Of a stretch of 64,000 bases of DNA, positions 25,983-33,387 are shown piece after piece. A program made the translations under genes and the position numbers. The stretch is from Streptomyces poonensis (GTDB taxonomy: Bacteria > Actinomycetota > Actinomycetes > Streptomycetales > Streptomycetaceae): contig NZ_BMVW01000022.1 of the NCBI RefSeq assembly GCF_014650915.1, forward strand, positions 1 to 64,000. Direction: 5' to 3'. The notes under the pieces are model-generated. The model saw nothing but the letters and a program-made list of their open reading frames with translations, was not told the origin of the DNA and searched no databases. Numbering within the stretch: position 1 is the stretch's first letter; each line of letters opens with the position of its first letter.

Positions 25983-27676
25983 TTCAGACGGTCCAGGTAA
26001 TTCATCATTTCCGCGTTCCCCTGCGCTCTGGATTCGCGCGTGGAGCCGTATTCGATGCTGTGGCTCACATCGACGTGCGGCAACGTTTCTTTCATCCACG
26101 CGCTGCAGTTCGGGGCGGAGGAACAGGGGGCTCTTTCCGTGTACAGCTCGGTCATGCGGCCTCCCGCCCCGTCCCTGAGGACCGGGAAGCCGATCATTCG
26201 CTCGGAGTGACGGAATCCCGAGCTCCGGGCGACGAGGACGAAGTCGCCGTCGTCGTTGGCGTTCTTGAGGCGTGCGGCGGCGTAGTTGTTGCTCTCGAAC
26301 TTGTCCTGCCCGTTGACCTGCTTGTGGTTGCCGTAACTCCCGTCCGCGTGCCGGGCCAGCTGCACGGCTCGGGACAGCGGTGTGCTGCCGAGTTCCACAC
26401 GCGTCGAATTACTGAGGGGACGCGGCTTTTCCTTGCCGTGGAGCTTCAGGCTCGGTTCGCCTGCCACTGGTCGGCCGACGTTGTCGCCGTCGCCTCCGAA
26501 CTTGAGGCCGATGCGCTGTCTGTCCTCGTCGGTCAGATCCGCACGCCTACCGTCGGAGTGCAGGCGCCTGACAGTTCCGTCGTCACTCATGAGGTACATG
26601 GGCGTACTGCCGGCGCGCTCACGGAGCTTGGCCAAGGACAGGGCGGTGTCGTTGTCGTTGTCCTGGTGGTTCTTGGCCATCTTCTTCAGGCCGCCGGTCA
26701 TGTTCTCGTCGAGGTGATCGGCGGACCTCTTGACGCCCCGCTCGATGCCGTCGATGACCGTGTCCAGCATGGCGTTGGCGGCGTCCGCGATCGGGTCCTT
26801 GCCCTTGGTGCGGCCGTGCGTGGTCTTGGCACGGGATATCTTGCCGCCCGCTCCGTCACGGAGCTTGCCGCCCGCACCCTTGAGCTGGGTGCCCGCCCTG
26901 TCGTAGGCGTCGGGGTCCAGGCTGAACTGACCGCTGCCGCCGCCCGCGCCGCCGCCACCCCCGCCTCCGGAGCCTCCGCCACCGTCCGCGCTGGCCAGGG
27001 CCATCGAGCCGTTGAGACCCGCCTTGGCGCTGTCGACGCCGTCGCTGAGGCCCTGCTTGCCCGCCTGAGCGGTCTGGCCGAGGTCGACGCCCTTCTGCAC
27101 TCCGAGGGCGTTGCCGCCCAGCTGGACCACCAGGTCGCCGGCCATGGACCCGAGGGCCTGGTAGACGGGGCCCATCGCGACCTCGACCACCCGCGTGACG
27201 ACCTCCTCGGCCACCTCCTCGAAGATATGCTTGACCGCGATCCGGGTGGCCTGGGTGCCCGCGATGCCGCCCAGCGTCGACAGCCCGAAGGTGACCGGGG
27301 CGGCGGCGATCGCCGCGGCGATCTCGGCTGCGAGGATGCCCAGTTGGGCGATGGCGGCGACCTTGGCGCCCTCGATCAGCACGGCCACGCCGTCCAGCGC
27401 GGTCGCCGCCATCCGGCCCGCCTCGGCGAGGTTGGTCAGGTGGGTGCCCTTGACCTTGCCCCAGTGCGCCTCGAGCGCCTGCACCGCCAGGCCTTCGTTG
27501 CTCCCGATCAGGTCCATGATCGCCGCGTGGGCGTCGGCGGCGCCGTCATCGACGTCGTCGGCGAACTCCCGCATGGCCGTCGCCATTTCGCGGTAGTCGT
27601 CCTCGTCGACGTTGGGCCAGCTGATACCGATCAGGTCCAGGGCCTCGTCCAGATAGCCCGGCAGTGTGACACCCAT
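25964..27676 (-). CDS. Polymorphic toxin: WXG-like N-terminus, C-terminal nucleic-acid/nucleotide deaminase
   Basis: In this 570-aa protein, residues 1-200 are helical and nearly identical to those of the toxin at 39850. They include an EAHWGKVKG turn and hydrophobic helices, and form a T7SS export-type N-terminus. A Gly-rich linker (about 225-250) leads to basic helical repeats and then the toxin tip. The tip carries the deaminase zinc motif H490-S-E492 and C518...C524 in ELYTERAPCSSAPNCSAW. This is the deaminase-superfamily pattern used by bacterial toxins; the exact subfamily (XOO_2897-like is my guess) needs a profile search. ATG start; no signal peptide. Its immunity gene follows. Confidence 0.87.
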   Translation of the reverse strand: MGVTLPGYLDEALDLIGISWPNVDEDDYREMATAMREFADDVDDGAADAHAAIMDLIGSNEGLAVQALEAHWGKVKGTHLTNLAEAGRMAATALDGVAVLIEGAKVAAIAQLGILAAEIAAAIAAAPVTFGLSTLGGIAGTQATRIAVKHIFEEVAEEVVTRVVEVAMGPVYQALGSMAGDLVVQLGGNALGVQKGVDLGQTAQAGKQGLSDGVDSAKAGLNGSMALASADGGGGSGGGGGGGAGGGSGQFSLDPDAYDRAGTQLKGAGGKLRDGAGGKISRAKTTHGRTKGKDPIADAANAMLDTVIDGIERGVKRSADHLDENMTGGLKKMAKNHQDNDNDTALSLAKLRERAGSTPMYLMSDDGTVRRLHSDGRRADLTDEDRQRIGLKFGGDGDNVGRPVAGEPSLKLHGKEKPRPLSNSTRVELGSTPLSRAVQLARHADGSYGNHKQVNGQDKFESNNYAAARLKNANDDGDFVLVARSSGFRHSERMIGFPVLRDGAGGRMTELYTERAPCSSAPNCSAWMKETLPHVDVSHSIEYGSTRESRAQGNAEMMNYLDRLKSNRNR

Positions 27677-27986
27677 GCAGACCCCTGCGCCTCGCCCACG
27701 CCTGAAGCATCGTTAGTTCGAACAGGCAATGATCGTACAAGAGTCTGAAGTGAGCTGAGGTTCCCGTGAGTTGGCCGATACGTATGCCACCTGATGGGTC
27801 AGTAAGAGGGGGGTGCTCACTTTGGACGGCTGCCCACCTGGCGCGGTGAGTTAGACCTCGACTGCTCAGACCTCGGCAGGCCAGGTTTCCGCAGACCAAG
27901 TCCGAGTCCAAGTCCGAGTAAAGTCGGACGGCAATCTCCATGTCCGCCTCGCGGGCTGCCTGCCGACAGGAGCGAGGGGACAACGT
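27677..27986. promoter_or_regulatory. Divergent intergenic region
   Basis: These 310 nt separate the toxin gene (minus) from a membrane-protein gene (plus) and must hold promoters for both. A short iterated GTCCGAGTCCAAGTCCGAGT stretch lies near 27898-27920. I see no gene and no convincing promoter boxes. Confidence 0.5.
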
Positions 27987-28607
27987 GTGGTGAGTAACGG
28001 GAGGATCGGCGTGCACGGAGCGCCAGTGGAAGGTCGAGAAGCTCAAGCCAACCTGGACGAGGTCGCCTTCGTCCACCCAGGAACCCGCACAGCCTGGGCC
28101 AAGGCCCGGCGTGCGGTCATCATGCGCCTGAGCGCCGCCACCTTCCTCTTCGTGGCGGTGTTCATCGCGCTCAGCCTGCTCCACGGATTCGACGTCATTT
28201 CTCTTCCCTCCGCCAACGGGAAGCCAGAAGACACACTCGGCTTGATCCTGACGCTGGCGCTCTTCGTCTACCTCACCTTCCTCTACCTCTACGTCGGCGC
28301 CCTGCGCTCCTCCAAGCGCATCCGACGCATCCTCGAAGCGCACCCGTGGCAACCGATTCCCGGAGCGCGCAGGCAGCCTCTCGTCAAGGACGCGAGCGGT
28401 GTGCCCATCCAGCTCCAGCTGAGCACCATGACCAAGCCGTCGAAGTCGAGCGACATCATGTCGGCCCGCGGCATCGTCCACCGCCGCCGCTGGCCGGAGG
28501 CCATGGAGCAGGGGGCCTGGTACGCCGGGGACGCCGAGAAGCACGGCGTCCTCGCTCTCCCGGACGGCAGCGAGCTGATGGAGGTCAGCCCTCGCTACCC
28601 CTACTGA
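27987..28607 (+). CDS. WFAGD-family small membrane protein (divergent member)
   Basis: This 206-aa protein starts at GTG 27987 (or GTG 28011, which has GGGAGG upstream). It has two membrane helices (about residues 47-67 and 83-105), the linker EAHPWQPIPGARRQP, the motif QGAWYAGDAEKHGV, and a short C-terminus without the basic tail of relatives. It belongs to the same family as 11095 and 19926. It stands alone on the plus strand between the toxin and cassette C. Confidence 0.78.
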   Translation: MVSNGRIGVHGAPVEGREAQANLDEVAFVHPGTRTAWAKARRAVIMRLSAATFLFVAVFIALSLLHGFDVISLPSANGKPEDTLGLILTLALFVYLTFLYLYVGALRSSKRIRRILEAHPWQPIPGARRQPLVKDASGVPIQLQLSTMTKPSKSSDIMSARGIVHRRRWPEAMEQGAWYAGDAEKHGVLALPDGSELMEVSPRYPY

Positions 28608-28666
28608 TTCTCCTGCCGGAACGGCCCGACGCGGCACCTTCACGGTCAGGCGGGCCGCCACACGGT

Positions 28667-28737
28667 GAGTGCCGCGGCGCCCTGGGCCAGTGATGCCTAC
28701 GGAAAGAAGCATCCTGGCCCACCGCGGCGCGGCACTC
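28667..28737. terminator. Long bidirectional terminator hairpin
   Basis: A 9-bp base stem (28667-28675 with 28729-28737), an internal loop, an 8-bp stem (28683-28690 with 28714-28721) and a 5-bp tip (28692-28696 with 28709-28713) form a long hairpin between convergent genes ending at 28607 and 28760. Confidence 0.7.
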
Positions 28738-28759
28738 GCCAGGTTCGGGGCTTGTCGAG

Positions 28760-29395
28760 CTAACGGTAAGAGACGGCTTTCTTGATGCCGGCGCGCTTGG
28801 CCTGCTTGATACGAACCTCGCCGGCGGTGTCCCGTTCCTTTGCCGACAGCCCCCACTCACTGGGCTGCATGAAGAGCAGCTCACCCGTGCCTGGCACGAT
28901 GGCCGCACCACCGAACGGATCGTCACCGGCGAACCACACGCCGTTGGCGATGCCTTCCGGCCAGCGATTGAGCCCCAAGGGCTCCTTGGCCAGCAGCGTC
29001 GGCAACTGTTCGGCCTGCTTGCCGAACCGCAAGTGGAACCTCAGAGGCCTTTCCAGCTTCACCTTCTCCACAGGTCCGCGGAATACGAGGGGGTATGCGC
29101 GGAAGACACGGGAGCACCTCCAGGTCAGCCGCATGCGTCCACCGAAAAGGAACACCGTGAACACGAATCCGATCATTCCGACGATGGAAAACGGCAGCAT
29201 GTACCCGCGGTACTCCATCGGCCACGCGAACATCTGCGCCCACAGAATTACCCAAGGAATGCCCCACTTGGCGAACTTCTTCAGCGCAACACCGTAGTAG
29301 TACTTCAGCGCACCCCTGAAGTCCGTGCCGTCCGTCGAGTAAGGCGCCGGAGCAGTCTCTGCCGCAGCGACGTCTCTGATTTGACTTGTATTCAC
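28760..29395 (-). CDS. WFAGD-family small membrane protein (duplicate)
   Basis: The 211-aa protein starts at GTG 29395. It has APYSTDGTDFRGALKYYYG at the N-terminus, two membrane helices (about residues 52-70 and 73-92), a RAYPLVFRG linker, NGVWFAGDDPFGGAAIVPG, and a basic tail ending VSYR. It is highly similar to the gene at 29890, including the leader sequence before the start, so the two arose by tandem duplication. A frameshifted third copy lies between them. Confidence 0.82.
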   Translation of the reverse strand: MNTSQIRDVAAAETAPAPYSTDGTDFRGALKYYYGVALKKFAKWGIPWVILWAQMFAWPMEYRGYMLPFSIVGMIGFVFTVFLFGGRMRLTWRCSRVFRAYPLVFRGPVEKVKLERPLRFHLRFGKQAEQLPTLLAKEPLGLNRWPEGIANGVWFAGDDPFGGAAIVPGTGELLFMQPSEWGLSAKERDTAGEVRIKQAKRAGIKKAVSYR

Positions 29396-29598
29396 CCGAA
29401 GGGGCTCTTTCTGCCGATCCCGAACTATTAATCCCGGGCCAAGGGCCGCGAACAGCCCGACACCACCGCCGCCATCACCGCACCGGTTTCCATGCGGGAG
29501 GCGACATCCACCAGGTATCGGCATCCCCGCCGACCGCTGCGGATCGGCCCGGGCCCGCAACGAGCGCCGGTGCTCCCGGCGGGCCAGAGGATTCCGAA

Positions 29599-29865
29599 CT
29601 ACCGGTAACTCACAGCCTTCTTGATGCCGGCGCGCTCGGCCTGCTTGATGCGAACCTCGCCCGCGGTGTCCCGCTCTTTTGCCGACAGCTCCCACTGACT
29701 GGGCTGCATGAAAAGCAGTTCACCCATGCCCCGGCACGATGGCCGCACCACCGAACGGATTACCACCGGCAAACCACACACCGTCGGCAATGCCTTCCGA
29801 CCAACGATTGAGCATCAAAAGCTCCTTGGCCAGCAGCGTCGGCGACTGGTCAGCCTGCTCCTCGG
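29599..29865 (-). pseudogene. Frameshifted 3' fragment of a WFAGD-family gene
   Basis: The last ~88 codons of a WFAGD gene are present but split between two frames. One frame reads TLLAKELLMLNRWSEGIADG and VWFAGGNPFGGAAIVPG; the other reads MGELLFMQPSQWELSAKERD to VSYR. An extra C in a C-run near 29728 accounts for the shift when compared with the intact copy at 28760. There is no 5' half. It is a decaying duplicate, with 29396-29598 and 29866-29889 as empty spacer. Confidence 0.8.
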
Positions 29866-29889
29866 CGGCCCGGTGCCCTCGAACCGCTA

Positions 29890-30516
29890 CTAACCGACAG
29901 GTCGCTTGATGCCGGCGCGCTTGGCCTGCTTGATGCGAACCTCCCCAGCGCTGTCTCGCTCCGCAGCTGACAGATTCCATTCGCTGGGCTGCATGAAGAG
30001 CAGCTCACCCGTGCCCGGCACGATGGCCGCACCACCGAAGGGATCATCACCGGCAAACCACACACCGTCGACGACATGATTGAGCCACCCTGCACGCTGG
30101 AGGGGATCCTTAGCGAGCATCGTCACTGCATGACCGGTCTGCTTCCCGAAGCGCAGGTGCAGCCTCCGGCTCTCGTGTTTCACCTTCTCCAACGATCCAC
30201 GATATGCGAGCGGGTACGTACGGAAGATCCGCGAGCACCTCCAGATCATGGATGTGCGCGCGTAGAAGAGAACTGAACTGAACACCAATCCGATGAATCC
30301 CACGACGGCAACCGGCAGCAGGTATCCGCGGTAGTCCATCGGCCACAGGTACATCTGCACGACCATGACCGCACAGGGAAGACCAATTTTCGCGAATCGC
30401 TTCAATGCGATCCCGTAGTGATACTTCAGCACGCCCCTGAAATCTGTGCCATCCGTCGCATAGGGAGCCGGAGCACCACCCGACATAGCGTTTTCCCTGT
30501 GCTCGCCCGAGTTCAT
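29890..30516 (-). CDS. WFAGD-family small membrane protein (cassette C, gene 4)
   Basis: The 208-aa protein begins MNSGEHRENAMSGG. It has the segment TDGTDFRGVLKYHYGIALKR, two membrane helices (about residues 47-90), RTYPLAYRG, and DGVWFAGDDPFGGAAIVPG, then a basic tail. The ATG overlaps the stop of gene 3 (ATGA), and an AGGAG lies upstream within gene 3. Paralogues at 28760, 19926, 27987 and 11095. Confidence 0.84.
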   Translation of the reverse strand: MNSGEHRENAMSGGAPAPYATDGTDFRGVLKYHYGIALKRFAKIGLPCAVMVVQMYLWPMDYRGYLLPVAVVGFIGLVFSSVLFYARTSMIWRCSRIFRTYPLAYRGSLEKVKHESRRLHLRFGKQTGHAVTMLAKDPLQRAGWLNHVVDGVWFAGDDPFGGAAIVPGTGELLFMQPSEWNLSAAERDSAGEVRIKQAKRAGIKRPVG

Positions 30517-31220
30517 CCGAAAGGACTCCTTTCCTTCGGTCCTGAGCCGGGCGCTGCGAACGGCCCGGTTCCGCCGTGTCGTTCGGCGGGCGCCGCAGGA
30601 TCTTCGAAAGTCACTGTGCGGGCGACGCCCAGCAGAATTGCGCGGTAATCGTCAGCAAGATCCACCGACGGGGTCACCAACTGCACAGTGATGACCGATG
30701 AGGAGCGCGTGTCCGGAATGACCACTGTGCCCTGCCAGACCGTTCCCTCCGAGGGGCCCTCCTGACCCTCGGGCGGAGCAGTCGGCGCCACCGTGTGCCG
30801 TTCCGACGTGAACAAGAAGCCCGTCCCAATGGGGAGTCTCACCGGCACAATGCCGTTGTCAGGCCCGGTCCCGGCGCCCGCCAGCAGCTGGGTGAGAGCG
30901 GCCTTGGGATTCCCCTCCGCTATCGCAAGTGTGGAGACCGTAAGGACCGACAGCGAAGAGCTTCCGTTGTCGTTCGGATGCATGCCAAGTGCGCAACCCT
31001 GCACCTGGTACTTCTGCAGCATGGTCACGACGATGGCGTACAGGCGGAACACCTGATCGGCTCGGTCGCGGAGTGCTTCGGACAGTTCACTGATCTGCCG
31101 TGCCATCTCCTGAAGTCGCTCAGCCGACGGTTGGAGGTCCACCTTCAGATATCCGTGCGGAAGCCCGTACCAGAACTCCGGTTTGGGCTCTGGTGCCGCG
31201 ATGTCCAGGAAGCCGTTCAC
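30513..31220 (-). CDS. Conserved protein of unknown function (cassette C, gene 3)
   Basis: The 235-aa soluble protein contains PEFWYGLPHGYLKVDL near residue 15, the counterpart of MPPGY in cassette A. The C-terminal half has WQGTVVIPDTRSSSVITVQL and then DDYRAILLGVARTVTFED, again like the other gene 3 products. GTG start overlapping the gene 2 stop (GTGA); stop overlapping the gene 4 start. Function unknown; no catalytic motif. Confidence 0.72.
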   Translation of the reverse strand: MNGFLDIAAPEPKPEFWYGLPHGYLKVDLQPSAERLQEMARQISELSEALRDRADQVFRLYAIVVTMLQKYQVQGCALGMHPNDNGSSSLSVLTVSTLAIAEGNPKAALTQLLAGAGTGPDNGIVPVRLPIGTGFLFTSERHTVAPTAPPEGQEGPSEGTVWQGTVVIPDTRSSSVITVQLVTPSVDLADDYRAILLGVARTVTFEDPAAPAERHGGTGPFAAPGSGPKERSPFG

Positions 31221-32503
31221 AGTCGGATACCCGCCATCAGGTCGCCCAGGTCTTCCGTGATGAGTTTGATCCCGTCCACCAGCCCGGTCGACGCAGCGCC
31301 GATCTTCGTCACCTCAGCGGCGTCATGCCCGGGGCCATTCTTGGGAAAGATGCCGGCGCTCTCCGCCGACGATGCCAAGTTTCCGATCACGTTGACTCCT
31401 TGGATGGAGTACTGGAGCGTTCCGACCCTGGGATCCGTCGCAGCTTCCACCGCCCTGAACCGGAAGGCCGGCACGATCTCGCTGCCGAACTTGGCGAACT
31501 TCTCCCCCATCGACATGACTTCTCCGCCTTCTCGGGCAAGCCCCGCCGCAAGCCCCAGCTCGCCTCCCGCTTTGGCCAGGGCGCCGACCCCAGGCACCAT
31601 GCCCAGAGTGTCACCGAGCATGGCTCCCCCTGCGAACAGTCCTTCCTTCCATCCGTACTCACCCGTCAGGGCATCCCTGAAGTCCTCGCTCGAGAGGTTC
31701 TTGGTCATGGCGAGCGCGCTCGCGCCCACAGCAACCGCCGCAAAGGCCGGCGCGAACGGCGTCGGCAGAAGCGCCAGCAGACCGGCGATCGCCCCGATGG
31801 TTCCGGCGTGCTCCATGATCAGCTCGCCGGCCTTCGCGAGGACATCGCCGATGGCCTCGACGGTCTTGCTCAGCCACCCGGGCTCCTTCGGAGCCAGCTT
31901 GTCATCGGCCTCGTCGAGCTTGCCGGCGATGAACTCGGCCCGCTGGGTGTGCTCCTCCTCCAGAGCTTTCGCCTTCTTGATGACGTCGTTGTACGCGGTG
32001 GTGGCGTTGTTGAGCTGCGTCGTGGCTTCCTTCAGCGCGCTCTCGGCGGAGCGCAGGCGCGCCGTCGCGGCGTCGGCTTCCGCCTGGCTGGGATATTCCT
32101 TCCCGCCGAGCTTGAGGTCCGGGTGCTTGCCCGCCTCGTCGTAGCGCTGCTGGGCCTTGCCGACATCCGCCTTCGCCTCACGTGCCGCGTCGTCGTACTT
32201 CTTCGCCAGTTCACGGTGCGACGTGAGGTCGCCTTCCCATGTACCCAGCCAGCTCGCGGCCTTCCCCAGGGACCGCCCGGCGTTCCTCATGTACTCCTTG
32301 AGGTCGCCGTCGAGAGAGTCCCGGAAAGCACTCGCCGCGTCCCCCTGCCAGGACGAACTGGCAGCGAGCAGTCGCTCGATCTGGCGATGGCAGTCGTCCA
32401 GCGTGTTCGCCGCGGACTTCACCTTCTGCTGCAGCGACGACACTTCGTCCGGTACGCCGGGAACCGGGTTCCATGGCAGGTGCGGATACGGGTTGGCAGC
32501 CAT
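31217..32503 (-). CDS. WXG-domain long protein, putative T7SS effector or partner (cassette C, gene 2)
   Basis: The 428-aa protein opens NPYPHLPWNPVPG and carries SSWQGDAASAFRDSLDG near residue 50. This makes it a clear paralogue of the cassette A protein at 17850. A coiled coil (about 85-215) with TTAYNDVIKKAKALEEEHTQ is shared nearly word for word with that protein. A hydrophobic region (about 245-290) and a Gly/Ala region follow. The end (GLVDGIKLITEDLGDLMAG) is amphipathic. ATG start overlapping the stop of gene 1 by 1 nt. Confidence 0.8.
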   Translation of the reverse strand: MAANPYPHLPWNPVPGVPDEVSSLQQKVKSAANTLDDCHRQIERLLAASSSWQGDAASAFRDSLDGDLKEYMRNAGRSLGKAASWLGTWEGDLTSHRELAKKYDDAAREAKADVGKAQQRYDEAGKHPDLKLGGKEYPSQAEADAATARLRSAESALKEATTQLNNATTAYNDVIKKAKALEEEHTQRAEFIAGKLDEADDKLAPKEPGWLSKTVEAIGDVLAKAGELIMEHAGTIGAIAGLLALLPTPFAPAFAAVAVGASALAMTKNLSSEDFRDALTGEYGWKEGLFAGGAMLGDTLGMVPGVGALAKAGGELGLAAGLAREGGEVMSMGEKFAKFGSEIVPAFRFRAVEAATDPRVGTLQYSIQGVNVIGNLASSAESAGIFPKNGPGHDAAEVTKIGAASTGLVDGIKLITEDLGDLMAGIRL

Positions 32504-32829
32504 CAGCGCGCACCCCCCGCGTTCGCGGACGCGGTGTCACCCATCTGCGCGAGGGCTTTCGAAAGCTCCTCCTCGAACTTCTTGTAGCTCAGCATGGTGG
32601 TCTCCACGCCCTCGCCGACCGCCTTGATCAGTTCCTTCAGCTCCTCGGTCCCGTGCTCCCACTTGTTCTGGAACGTGTCACAGGCTTCGTCCAGCCGCTT
32701 CGTCCCGATCTGGTCGGAACGTACATGCGCGAGCGCTTTGCGCGCTCCCTCCAGTTGCTCGACCGATCGCTTCAACGTGTCACCGAACGACTTCAGGTGG
32801 TCGAGATCGACTTTGAATTCCCCGCTCAT
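32503..32829 (-). CDS. WXG100-like small helical protein (cassette C, gene 1)
   Basis: The 108-aa helical protein has the signature IGTKRLDEACDTFQNKW followed by EHG, that is W57-E-H-G60. It leads a translationally coupled four-gene unit. Compared with canonical WXG100 proteins, the turn has one additional residue and a conserved cysteine seven residues before the Trp, as in cassettes A and B. Confidence 0.85.
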   Translation of the reverse strand: MSGEFKVDLDHLKSFGDTLKRSVEQLEGARKALAHVRSDQIGTKRLDEACDTFQNKWEHGTEELKELIKAVGEGVETTMLSYKKFEEELSKALAQMGDTASANAGGAR

Positions 32830-33387
32830 CGGGGCCCCCTTGCGTGAATACGTACGACGAAGCGATCAAATGGAGCACGGAGGAACACAACGGGCACTCC
32901 CGCAACCCCCGTGGCGCCGGTGAAGCAACAGACTATCCGCGGCTTCTGGAGATTGTGTGACGACTGAATCACTGTACGAACAGCGGGAAGACATCCGCGA
33001 ACCGCCGTCCATGCCCCTCTCCTGATGTACGAGAGGTCACGGAAGAAACAGTGCCGGTCGGTGCCTGAAGCACTGCTTGTAGGGTGTCATGAGCACTAAC
33101 GGGGAGGCTGAGGCATGAGTGGCGAATCGCCACCCGTGCGAACACGCTGAGTTCGATCACGCACTGCCAGGACATCCGCAGGCGGTGGGTTGCGTCGACT
33201 GCATCACGCACCATCCGCGACTGGCCGATCGGTCTGCCGGCCCGCCGGCCTGCCGGTCTCGGCCGAGGGGCCGAGCGGTCGCGGAACGCTCCACTTCTCG
33301 TGCGCTTCTGGCGCCACGACCTCTCCGTTGCCTGTGCGGGCACTGCTCGGTCCCGCGCACCATCGCGACTCAGGGGAGAGGGAGTTC
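32830..33387. promoter_or_regulatory. 558-bp divergent intergenic region
   Basis: No supported gene is seen. It separates cassette C (minus) from the metallopeptidase operon (plus). On the minus strand, GATAGTCTG about 105-110 nt upstream of the cassette start resembles the GATAGCCTG seen before cassette B. On the plus strand, TTGTAGGGT near 33078 could be part of a promoter. An 11-codon ATG frame at 33115 after GGGGAGG is too short to call. Confidence 0.45.

Noticed and set aside
33115..33150. 11-codon ATG frame after GGGGAGG
   Set aside because: Too short to call without expression data; no similarity to known leader peptides.
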